From: JAEMQF01 sp963850525
GTDB taxonomy: Bacteria > Pseudomonadota > Gammaproteobacteria > Burkholderiales > Burkholderiaceae_C
DNA length: 64,000 nucleotides
Direction: 5' to 3'
Assembly: GCA_963850525.1 (NCBI GenBank)
Contig: CAWKLQ010000008.1
Span: 1,550,001 to 1,614,000 of the forward strand
A model generated the notes under the pieces. It worked only from the letters and a program-made list of their open reading frames with translations. It ran no database searches and had not been told where the DNA came from. The position numbers were made by a program, and so were the translations under genes. Below are positions 9,012 through 17,245 of the stretch, piece after piece (positions within the stretch are counted from its first letter, which is position 1; each line of letters opens with the position of its first letter).

Positions 9012-10409
9012 TCATTCGGAAATCGGCACGGTCGGCGGCTGGATCAGCACCATCGTCATCATTCCGCCGGGGAAGACGCCGTCGTTGACGATCTCCTTCT
9101 CGTTGTGCGAGTGCATCATGTGGAAGTAGCCGCCGCTGGTGTTGGCCAGGCCGGCGCCCACCGGGCGCGCGCCGGGCGAACCGAGGTAGGGGCTGCCGCT
9201 GAACATCTCGCCGTAGGTCAGCTCGAGTTCGGCGGGCAGGCGCACCGGCAGCGGCTTGTAGAAGTCGCTCGGCTTTTGCGTCGGAACGAAGCCCGCCACC
9301 GGCGGCGCGATCTGCACGCCCGCCGCGGTGTACTTGCCGGCGCGGCAGTTCGTGCTTGACACGGGTTGCGCCAGGTTGCAGGTGTCGCCGTACATGTCCC
9401 AGTTCAGGCCGGCGCCGGACCAGCGGTAGACCGCGTCCACCGTCTGCCCGGGAATCATGCGCAGCGTGAAGTCGTTTTGCGCCAGGTCCGCATTGGTGCT
9501 GCCCGGGCGCTTCAAGACGCGGCCGTCGCGCGCCACGGTCCAGGTGTTGTTGCCGTGGTGGTGGAACGGATGCAGATCGCGCCCCATGTTGACCATGCGC
9601 AGCAGCACGGCGTCGCCGGGGTGCATCTGCACCAGCGCGTTGTAGGGCTGGCTAGGCAGTGCCGGGGCGAATGCCGCGGCCAGCGTATCGGGCGAGTTGC
9701 GCCCGTTGATGAACCAGTAGCGCGGCGCGTACGCGCCCCAGCCGCTGGTATTGACGCGCCAGTCGGGGCTCGGCGTGGCCGGCAACGCCGCCACCTGGTC
9801 GAGCACCGACTGGTGGCGCGCCGGGTCGATCTCGCTCAGCAGCAGCAGGTACTCGCGCCCCGCCGAGAACGCCGATTCGGCCACGTCGTAAGCCTGGTTC
9901 GGCGCGGCCGGACGCACGATCAGCGCGCCCGTCAGGCCCATCTCGAGCTGCACGTCCATCTGCGTGGCGCTGTGGTAGGCGTAGGTGCCGGCGTTCGTGG
10001 CGGGGAAGGTGTAGGTGATGGTGCCGCCGGGAACCACCTCGGTGGCAATCTGCCCGGTGGGACTCGAGACACAGTGCGCCGGCACTGCGCAACTCGCGGT
10101 CGCGCCGCTTTGGCCTGGGAAGACGATCGAGGTGCGTGTGGGCAACTGGTTCGTCAGCGTGACGCTCACCAGTTGGCCTTGGTTCACGATCAGCGTCGGC
10201 GCCGGGTACTGCATCGGGCTGCCGGCGACGCCGAAGCCCCAGTTGTAGAGGCTGATGCCGTCGGCGGCGCTGATGAAGCCCGGCTTGGCTTCGAGGTTGA
10301 AGATCGGCCCTTGAACGCCGTTGACCTTGGCGTGGGCGGGGCTGACCAGCAGGCCGGCGGTGACGCCGCCGAGCAGGCCGAGCGATCGAGTGAGGGTGCG
10401 CAGTTTCAT
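9012..10409 (-). CDS. Two-domain multicopper oxidase chain with trinuclear-site His only
   Basis: This is a 465-aa exported protein (signal peptide about 1-27). Its first cupredoxin domain is degenerate (YAYHSATQMDVQLEMGL at 143-159, no HCH). The second keeps two HxH motifs, HPFHHHG at 280-286 and HMMHSHNEKE at 430-439. In the latter the usual type 1 Cys is Ser434, so this chain cannot form a normal type 1 copper site. NGRNSPDT (235-242) is shared with the upstream MCO. GGGAG precedes the ATG by six bases. The gene lies 26 bases after the 408-aa MCO and overlaps the next gene's first ATG. Together with that MCO it would supply a full set of trinuclear ligands. The physiological substrate is unknown; Mn(II) oxidation is possible. 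Confidence 0.85.
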   Translation of the reverse strand: MKLRTLTRSLGLLGGVTAGLLVSPAHAKVNGVQGPIFNLEAKPGFISAADGISLYNWGFGVAGSPMQYPAPTLIVNQGQLVSVTLTNQLPTRTSIVFPGQSGATASCAVPAHCVSSPTGQIATEVVPGGTITYTFPATNAGTYAYHSATQMDVQLEMGLTGALIVRPAAPNQAYDVAESAFSAGREYLLLLSEIDPARHQSVLDQVAALPATPSPDWRVNTSGWGAYAPRYWFINGRNSPDTLAAAFAPALPSQPYNALVQMHPGDAVLLRMVNMGRDLHPFHHHGNNTWTVARDGRVLKRPGSTNADLAQNDFTLRMIPGQTVDAVYRWSGAGLNWDMYGDTCNLAQPVSSTNCRAGKYTAAGVQIAPPVAGFVPTQKPSDFYKPLPVRLPAELELTYGEMFSGSPYLGSPGARPVGAGLANTSGGYFHMMHSHNEKEIVNDGVFPGGMMTMVLIQPPTVPISE

Positions 10410-10435
10410 GTGTGACTCCCTGATGACGGCTGCGA

Positions 10436-11662
10436 TCAGTTGATGACGATGTGCGTCATGATTCCGCCCTGGTCTTCCGCGCCGTTGCTCAGGAAGTTCA
10501 GGTTGGTCGTGTACAGCACGTAGGTTCCGGGCGCGACACCGGCGGTGTCGATGACGACGTCGACCGCTTCGCCGCCGCCCAGCGTGACCGAACTCGTGCG
10601 GAACGAATGGTCCACGCCGCTCGGGCCACGCGCGATCGACGCGCCCGCGCCGACCACCTTGAACGGCAGCCCCATCGCGGTGACGGTGAAGTAGTCGGTG
10701 ACCGACAGGTTGCTCAGGCGCAGCAGGATGCGCTGGCCGGCGCTCGCCGTGACGAGCGAACTGATCGGCTGCGAGGTCTCGGGCAGGACCGTGCTCAGGT
10801 CCGCCGGGTCGACCGACGTGCGCAGGAAATCGGTCGTGCGCGCGTCCACGGTGTCCGGGTAGTTGCGCCCGTTGATGAAGCCGTGCGTCGTGCGCATCGT
10901 GTCGAAAGGCAGCGGCTGGACGACTTCGCTTTGGGTGTGGAAGTTCGCGTCGAAGGAGGTCAGCTGCAACGCCGCCTGCACGTCGTAGCCGGTGGCGCCG
11001 TTGCCGTCGTTGTAGACGAACTTGCTGAAGCTGCGCGTCTGCGGCAGCCCGTCCGGCCGGTCGATCGGCACGCCGGTGAACAGTGTGCCGTCCTGCACCG
11101 GGCTCACGTACAGGTTGCCCACCATGCCCATCTGCATGTGCTCGGTGGCCTCGACGTGGCAGTGGTACATGAAGGTGCCGGGGTCGTTGACCTTGTAGTA
11201 GAAGGTGATCGTCGAGCCCATGTTCACCGTCGCCGAACCCTCGGGAACGCCGTCGAAGATCGGCGCGGCCTGCGGGAAGCCGTGGAAGTGGATCGAGTGC
11301 GGGTCGAACAGATCCGGGCGGTGCGCCATGCCGACGTTGGTCAGGCTCAGGAACACCTCCTGGTTCTGCTTGAAGCTGAGCGTCGGTGCGGCGAGCTTGG
11401 CGTTGAAGGTCGAGCGCGTCATCACCTGATCGTTCGCGACGCCGGTCACGTCGGAGAAGCCGAACATGTAGGCGCGCGTGCCGTCGGCGTAAGACAGCCA
11501 GCCGTCGCCGCCGGCCAGGTGCTTGCACACCTTGCCGTTGCTGCCGGCGGCGTCGCCGTCGGGTGGGCATTGCGGGTAGACGCCGGCTTGCGCCTGGCCG
11601 AGCGCGGCGCTGATCGCCAGCGCCATGGCCGCTCGGGTGAAGAGTTTGACAGTGCGGTTCAT
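10436..11662 (-). CDS. Two-domain multicopper oxidase chain with complete type 1 site
   Basis: This is a 408-aa exported protein with a signal peptide at about 1-26. The N-terminal cupredoxin domain holds HSIHFHG at 122-128 and YHCHVEATEHMQMGM at 166-180. His122, Cys168, His175 and Met180 can form the type 1 copper, and His125, His127, His167 and His169 are half of a trinuclear centre. The C-terminal domain has lost its ligands (YVLYTTNLNFLSN in place of the HCH motif). NGRNYPDT lies at 264-271. GGGAG stands seven bases before the ATG. The gene sits between the giant beta-helix gene and the 465-aa MCO, which has the complementary HxH pair. I infer that the two chains form one enzyme; family membership itself is clear. 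Confidence 0.88.
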   Translation of the reverse strand: MNRTVKLFTRAAMALAISAALGQAQAGVYPQCPPDGDAAGSNGKVCKHLAGGDGWLSYADGTRAYMFGFSDVTGVANDQVMTRSTFNAKLAAPTLSFKQNQEVFLSLTNVGMAHRPDLFDPHSIHFHGFPQAAPIFDGVPEGSATVNMGSTITFYYKVNDPGTFMYHCHVEATEHMQMGMVGNLYVSPVQDGTLFTGVPIDRPDGLPQTRSFSKFVYNDGNGATGYDVQAALQLTSFDANFHTQSEVVQPLPFDTMRTTHGFINGRNYPDTVDARTTDFLRTSVDPADLSTVLPETSQPISSLVTASAGQRILLRLSNLSVTDYFTVTAMGLPFKVVGAGASIARGPSGVDHSFRTSSVTLGGGEAVDVVIDTAGVAPGTYVLYTTNLNFLSNGAEDQGGIMTHIVIN

Positions 11663-11693
11663 GTGAGTACTCCCAATTCGTTAGCGGCTGTGG

Positions 11694-14600
11694 TCACGGA
11701 CGGCGGTACGCGCCGGCGTCCCAGTCGGTCCCCACCGGCTGGCGTTGCACGCCGTTGCGGTCGGTGTTCAGGGTCGCGGGGTTGTTGATCCGGTTGCGGC
11801 CGATTCCCACCGCATGGCTGCCGGGGGTGATGCGGTAGTCGAAGTACGGCACGCCGGTCGTGGGGTTGCTCTGCGTCAGCGGACCGAAGCGCACGTCGAT
11901 GAAGTTGCCGCCTTCGTCGAACGCGGCCGCCACTGCCGGGCTCAGCGCGGTCGCCTGCACCGACGCTTCCACCTGCAACAGCACCGCGTCGCGCGGGCCG
12001 TTGAACGCATTCGCGTTGAAGTACTGCGCGTTCGCGGTATCGCCCTGCACGTTGTTGTTCGGCGCTGCCACCGCGTACCCGGTGATGTTGGTCAGCAGCG
12101 AGTTCGTCGGCGTGAGGCGCGCCTGGCCGGCGGCCGGCACGTAGGTTCCGGCGTTGAGCACCGGCAGGTTGGCATCCGCCACTTCCAGGTCGGAGAAGCC
12201 GTCGAGCACCAGGCCTGCGCCGACCGGGGAGCCGGTCACGGGCTGGCTCCAGTGGTAGACGCGGTTCTGGTAGACGATGTTGTTGTCCAGCTGCGGGTTG
12301 GCGAACGCACGCAGCCCCGCGGGTGCGTTGACTTCGACCAGGCGTGTCGCCAGCACCGGGCTGTGCGGGTAGGCCGCGACACCCGCGCCGAACTGCGGCA
12401 GCGAGCTGCTCAGCGCGGTGTTCGCGGTGTTGTTCTGCAACGGGTTCAGGCCGGCCGGGAAGGCGCGCGCCGCGGTCGACGTGTTGTCGTTGCGGCCGAT
12501 CGTGTTGTTGACGATGCGCGTGTAGACCGCGTCGCGCAGCGAGATGCCTGCACCCGCGACACCCGCGACGTTGTTGACGATCACGTTGTTGAGCACGTCG
12601 ACGCGGTAACCCACCCCGCCGGCGGACAATTCGTTGCCGTTCGTGCCGAGCAGGCTGATGCCGCCTCCGTCACCCGCACCCGCCAGGTTGCCGACAAACG
12701 TGTTGTTGCTGATGCGCACGTTGCCCGAGCCGGTGGACAGGCCGTTCGCTGCAGCCTGCGAGTTCTGGCCGGCGATCGACACGCCACCGCCTTGCATGCT
12801 GGTGGCCTGGTAGAACGACGAGTTCCAGTAGAACTTGTTGTTGTCGATCACGCCGCCGTCGCTCACGCCCAGGTGCGCCATGCCGCCGCCGTTGCCGGTG
12901 GAGTGGTTGCCGCAGACGAAGTTGTTCGTGACGCGGTAGTTGGTGGCACCGAAGTACACGCCCAGGCCTCCGCCGCCGCCGCCCACCGCACCGGCGGTGT
13001 CGCCGTTTTGCACGACCTCGTTGTGGTGGATGTTGACGTCGGTGTTGCGCGAGCCCACCGGCAGGTCGAGTGCCGTGAGCGCCGGGTGGCCGATGCGGAT
13101 GCCGCCGGCCATCACGCCCTGGTTGCCGGTGATCAGGTTGTTCGAGATCTGGATGCCGCGGGCGAAGCCGTTGACGATGATGCCGCCACCGTGATCGGCG
13201 CCGCTGATGCCGAAGCCGTCGATCTGCAGCGCGGCGTTCGAGGCACGCGGCTGCGGATTCGCCGCGTTGCCGTTGCCCTTGAGCATGACGAAGAAACCGG
13301 GCGATTCAGCGTCGCCGAACAGCAGCGGCGCGTTGTCCGCCGTGTCGCCGTCCAGGCACGCCTGGTAGCTGGTGGGCAGCAACTGGCCGGGCAGCAGGAA
13401 ACGCTCGCCGGTGCCGCCGCCGGGGCTTTGCGGCGCCGCGGGAACACGCAGGTGACCGACGACCTTGTCGCACATCGCGACGCGCCAGGCGCGCAGTTTT
13501 TCAGCCGGTTGCGTCAGCGGGTTGATGAAGGTCGACGCAGCGCCGAAGCCTTGCAGCCGGACACGCCGATCGACGATCACGGCTTCCTCGTAGACGCCGG
13601 GTTCGACCGTGATCAGCCGGCCCTCAGGTGCAGCGTCGATCGCCGCCTGGATCGACTGTCCGGCACGCACCACCGTCGGGCTCTGCCCGCCGATGTGCAG
13701 CGTGACGCCGCGCGCCGTGACGTTGCCGTTGGCACGCGTCACGAGCAGCGTGCCGCTGGTGGCGCCCGCCGGAACGGTGAGCGTGATCTGGTTGTTGTTC
13801 CAGGACACGATGTTCGCCGCGGGCACCGCCACGCCGTCGATCGTGACACTCGCACCGGCACCCGGGCCGCCGAAGCCGTAGTTGCGCTCGATCGTGCGCG
13901 GCACCAGGGCACCGGGGTTGTTCGAGTCGTACAGCGGATTGAGCACCTGGGTCGGGCCCATCGAGCGGATCGTGATCGTCTGGCCGGCAGCGCTGACCCA
14001 GGGGCCGACGTTGTTCGCACCGGTGACGCTGCGGATCGCCGGAATCGCGTCCGGGTGCGCGCAGTCCAGCGCGAACTGCTGGGGTCCGGCGAACGCCGCG
14101 ATCGGCAGCACCGGGGTGTCGAGGTAGGTGGTCTTGCCCGGCAGGTACTGGAACGTGTAGCAGAACTGGCTGTAGCTCGGGTTGAAGTGCGGGTCGGGCT
14201 GCATCATCGGCCTGCCGCTCACCGGGTCGAGCACATCGGCACCCGTGTTCGGGTCCTTCACCGGCATGAACGGCGAGTTCAGGCACGCCGACACCATGTT
14301 CGGCGACACGCCCGAGGGCATCGGCACGTTGAAGGCGAAGGTCGAGGGGACCAGCGCGTTGTAGGTGCCGAAGCGGTCCGAATAGACACGCGAGAACTCG
14401 CGGCCGGTGTGGTCGCGCAGCGAGACCGGCATGAACGGCGGCGCGAACTTCTCGCCGAACGTCGGTGCCTGCGGGTTGAACTCGTTGGCCAGGTCGTCCA
14501 GGATCATGCCCACGATGTGGCCGGCCAGCGGCGTCTTCGTGAACAGGTGGAAGTCCATCGCCGCGTTCGAGCCGGCGTTCAGCGCCACCGCCTTGCGGTT

Positions 14601-16964
14601 GCAGTACGGGCGCTTCTTGCCGGCGTAGCCGGCGTAGCTGATCGTGGGCGGGCTGTCGCGGTATTCGGCGGGGATTTCCACGCCGGGGAACAGGTCGAGT
14701 TCGGCCGGCACGGGGAACGGGCGCTCGCCCACGCACTCGGGCGGCAGGCTGAGCGTGGAGACGACAATCGAGTCGCCGAAGTCGACGTTCTTGTCTTCTT
14801 CCTTCTGCACTTCGTAGCCCACGGGCGGAACGACTTCGACGATGTAGTGGCCGGGCGCGAGGTCGACGAACGCATAACCGCCGTCGTAGACCGCGCCGCG
14901 CGCCTGGTTGAAGACGCGCATGCCGTCGTAGCAATCGGTCACCACGCCTTCCGGGCTGACGTAGGGCGTGCCTTGGCAGCCGGCGGGCAGCGCCGCGTCC
15001 CAGGCGTCGGAGGTCGCGGTGGCGACGATTCCGCCCAGCGGCACGCGCGGGTTCGTGGCACTCGCGCGGTACAGGTTCACCGTGACGCCGGGGATGCCGG
15101 GCTCGTTGTTCTCCGCGGTCGCGTAGCGCGGGTCCGATTCGGCGCGCGTGCTGCCGTAGTTGATCTTGCCGCTGATGCCGCCGTTCTCGGTGCCGACGTA
15201 GGCCTTCTTGCCCCAGTCCATCACGTTCGTCTGGCCCAGGAACAGCTGCATGCCTTGCAGGATCGCCGGGCCGGTGGTGGTTTCGGCGACGCTGGTCGCA
15301 GCGCTGCTGCCGCGGTTCGGCCACACCGGATTGGCGGGCAAGGCGCCGCCGGCGTCGGCCAGCGCCGTCACGCCGGTCGCCTTGAAGCGCAGGTAGTCGA
15401 CTTCGGCGACCATCCAGTTGAAGAACGGGAAGACTTCCGAGAACTCGTATTCGCCGGCGTCGTCGGTCGCGACCGACTGGTACACCGAGCCGTCGCGGAA
15501 GCGGATGTTCACCGCCTGGCCGGGGATGCCGACCGAGTCCGGCGCGCAAACGCCGGTCTCGGCCGGGTCGTGGCAGACCTTGCCGGTCAGCTTGCCGAAC
15601 CAGTTGAATACCGGCACGTTGCCCAGGTTCACCGAGCCGGCCGCGCCGGTGATGAAGTCGTAGCGCCCGAACACGTTGCCCAGCGGCTTGTCCCACACCG
15701 CGAGCTGGTAGCGGGTGTTGGGCTTGAGGCCGGGGATCGAGAAGGTGCCGTCGGGGCTGCACTTGCCGGCAAACACGCCGCGGCCGTTGCCCACCGCGAG
15801 GCTCGCCGACTCGTTCAGGCCGACGCGGCACTCGGTGACCGGCAGCCCTTCATGGAACGTGAAATCCGGCGGTCGGCTCATGTGCACATTGATCACCTTG
15901 CCGGTGGCCGCATTGCCGGCCGGGCCACCGGCGGCGCTGAAGCTCGGCACGAAACCGATGAAGGCGTGGTGGCCGGGCGGGCCGAATTCCTTGAAGTACG
16001 CGGGTTCGTTGGACTTGACCCAGGCGTCGATGCCCTGCGTGCCCTCGATCGTGTGCGTCTGCAGCCACTGCTCGCCCGGCGCGGGCCAGGGCGTGAGCGG
16101 CGCATTGCCGTCCGCATCGGCGTAGTAGCGCGGGCAGTCGGCCTGCGCCGGTTTCTCGTGCGGCGGCACGACGAACACGGTGTACTTGGCGGGCGCCATG
16201 TTCTTGATGCGGAACACGCCGTTCGGATCGGTCTTGAGCACGATCTGGCCGATCTGGTCGACATCGCCGTTAGGCAGGTAGGTCGTTCCCAGCGGGTTGC
16301 CGAACGCGTCGAAACCGATCCGGCCGCCCGAGGCGCCGTAGGTGCCGCCCGCGTCGTACAGGTGCACGTCCCAGCCGCACAGGCCGTATTCCTGGGTGCC
16401 GATCGCATCAGGCTGGTTGTTGATCGAGTTGCTGTCGTGGTAGACGAGCACCGAGACCTGCGCGGTCTGCACCGGCGTCGGATTGACGACCACGCGCACG
16501 CTCGCCGGCATGCTGCCGTTGGCGTTGGGGCGGATCGGCACGCCGGCCATCTGGAACGCCGGCGCGCCGTCGGTGCCGGCGTTGGGCAGCACCGAGAGGA
16601 AGTAGCGCTTGCCGGTGAAGGCTGCCGCCGAGAGATTGGTCGCGGTCGCCGCGGTGCCGTTGACGTTCGCCGTCTGGCCCGACTCGACCACCGGCATGTG
16701 GCTGCGGTGGAACTTCAGCGACAGCGTGTCGCCGGGGTTGGGCACGGCGGCGGTGCCGGTGACGCCGGGAACCACGTCCCAGGTCTTGTCTTCCTGCAAG
16801 GTCCAGCGAAACGGCACGTTGATCGCTGTGCCGTCGGGTCGGACCACGTTGATCGTGATCGCCTGCGCGAGCGTGGACGAGAGCGCCAGCACGGCTGTGC
16901 CCAGCACGCTCGCTCCGCGTGAATTCCACGTTTTCCAGCTTCGTTGACTCTGGTTCAAATCCAT
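11694..16964 (-). CDS. Giant secreted SdrD-like / IPT / beta-helix protein
   Basis: This is a 1756-aa exported protein with a signal peptide (about 1-35) and a modular architecture. Carboxypeptidase-regulatory or SdrD-B-like beta-sandwiches lie at about 235-280, 455-520 and 590-735 (for example DAGEYEFSEV and GGYAFVDLAPGHYIVEVVPP). An IPT/TIG-like domain lies at about 1000-1092. A right-handed parallel beta-helix follows at about 1093-1560, with many N-N/G-G turns (VRISNNTFVGN, DVLNNVIVNN, TRIVNNTIGRN). The C-terminus reads WDAGAYRRP. AAGGAGG precedes the ATG. It is the first gene of the copper-oxidase cluster and probably serves as surface scaffold or matrix protein; no enzyme motif is evident. 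The function is inferred, while the domain types are seen. Confidence 0.8.
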   Translation of the reverse strand: MDLNQSQRSWKTWNSRGASVLGTAVLALSSTLAQAITINVVRPDGTAINVPFRWTLQEDKTWDVVPGVTGTAAVPNPGDTLSLKFHRSHMPVVESGQTANVNGTAATATNLSAAAFTGKRYFLSVLPNAGTDGAPAFQMAGVPIRPNANGSMPASVRVVVNPTPVQTAQVSVLVYHDSNSINNQPDAIGTQEYGLCGWDVHLYDAGGTYGASGGRIGFDAFGNPLGTTYLPNGDVDQIGQIVLKTDPNGVFRIKNMAPAKYTVFVVPPHEKPAQADCPRYYADADGNAPLTPWPAPGEQWLQTHTIEGTQGIDAWVKSNEPAYFKEFGPPGHHAFIGFVPSFSAAGGPAGNAATGKVINVHMSRPPDFTFHEGLPVTECRVGLNESASLAVGNGRGVFAGKCSPDGTFSIPGLKPNTRYQLAVWDKPLGNVFGRYDFITGAAGSVNLGNVPVFNWFGKLTGKVCHDPAETGVCAPDSVGIPGQAVNIRFRDGSVYQSVATDDAGEYEFSEVFPFFNWMVAEVDYLRFKATGVTALADAGGALPANPVWPNRGSSAATSVAETTTGPAILQGMQLFLGQTNVMDWGKKAYVGTENGGISGKINYGSTRAESDPRYATAENNEPGIPGVTVNLYRASATNPRVPLGGIVATATSDAWDAALPAGCQGTPYVSPEGVVTDCYDGMRVFNQARGAVYDGGYAFVDLAPGHYIVEVVPPVGYEVQKEEDKNVDFGDSIVVSTLSLPPECVGERPFPVPAELDLFPGVEIPAEYRDSPPTISYAGYAGKKRPYCNRKAVALNAGSNAAMDFHLFTKTPLAGHIVGMILDDLANEFNPQAPTFGEKFAPPFMPVSLRDHTGREFSRVYSDRFGTYNALVPSTFAFNVPMPSGVSPNMVSACLNSPFMPVKDPNTGADVLDPVSGRPMMQPDPHFNPSYSQFCYTFQYLPGKTTYLDTPVLPIAAFAGPQQFALDCAHPDAIPAIRSVTGANNVGPWVSAAGQTITIRSMGPTQVLNPLYDSNNPGALVPRTIERNYGFGGPGAGASVTIDGVAVPAANIVSWNNNQITLTVPAGATSGTLLVTRANGNVTARGVTLHIGGQSPTVVRAGQSIQAAIDAAPEGRLITVEPGVYEEAVIVDRRVRLQGFGAASTFINPLTQPAEKLRAWRVAMCDKVVGHLRVPAAPQSPGGGTGERFLLPGQLLPTSYQACLDGDTADNAPLLFGDAESPGFFVMLKGNGNAANPQPRASNAALQIDGFGISGADHGGGIIVNGFARGIQISNNLITGNQGVMAGGIRIGHPALTALDLPVGSRNTDVNIHHNEVVQNGDTAGAVGGGGGGLGVYFGATNYRVTNNFVCGNHSTGNGGGMAHLGVSDGGVIDNNKFYWNSSFYQATSMQGGGVSIAGQNSQAAANGLSTGSGNVRISNNTFVGNLAGAGDGGGISLLGTNGNELSAGGVGYRVDVLNNVIVNNVAGVAGAGISLRDAVYTRIVNNTIGRNDNTSTAARAFPAGLNPLQNNTANTALSSSLPQFGAGVAAYPHSPVLATRLVEVNAPAGLRAFANPQLDNNIVYQNRVYHWSQPVTGSPVGAGLVLDGFSDLEVADANLPVLNAGTYVPAAGQARLTPTNSLLTNITGYAVAAPNNNVQGDTANAQYFNANAFNGPRDAVLLQVEASVQATALSPAVAAAFDEGGNFIDVRFGPLTQSNPTTGVPYFDYRITPGSHAVGIGRNRINNPATLNTDRNGVQRQPVGTDWDAGAYRRP

Positions 16965-17161
16965 AGGGCCTCCTTGAACGTCGGGTGCGTTGCCGGCCGA
17001 CACCGGCCATGGCACCTGACTGACACGCGTTGCGGACACTGCCGCCTCGATGCCTCAAGGTTAGGTTTGCGGCTGCAAGAAGTCGCTGGAGAGCGACCCG
17101 CGACGACGCTGCGGGCGCCTGCTACACCGCGGTGCAGCCGCTTGCGGGGTCACGCTACGTT

Positions 17162-17178
17162 CTTACGCGAGCCTTAAT
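17162..17178. promoter_or_regulatory. PmrA/QseB-like direct repeat upstream of oxidase cluster
   Basis: CTTACG-N5-CTTAAT reads on the plus strand, with the half-sites 11 bp apart start to start. That is the spacing of PmrA/QseB-type response regulator boxes. It lies about 200 bases upstream of the first cluster gene. AT-rich half-sites of this kind are rare in this GC-rich DNA. Two similar sites occur at 22030-22045 and 36023-36039. Binding is inferred, not shown. Confidence 0.45.
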
Positions 17179-17210
17179 CGCCGGTGCCTGGAATGCGCTC
17201 GAACCCCCTA

Positions 17211-17245
17211 CCTTCCAGGGGACTCCCCCGCGATCAGGGGGAAGG
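17211..17245. terminator. GC-rich hairpin at end of sensor kinase gene
   Basis: CCTTCC (17211-17216) can pair with GGAAGG (17240-17245), or alternatively CCCCC (17225-17229) with GGGGG (17237-17241). The kinase stop codon lies in the loop. No clear T-run follows, so intrinsic termination is only possible, not established. Confidence 0.3.

Noticed and set aside
11745..16922. 1725-codon open frame opposite the giant beta-helix gene
   Set aside because: Same GC artefact; composition is Arg/Val/His-rich and repetitive, whereas the minus strand has a signal peptide, a Shine-Dalgarno and domains.
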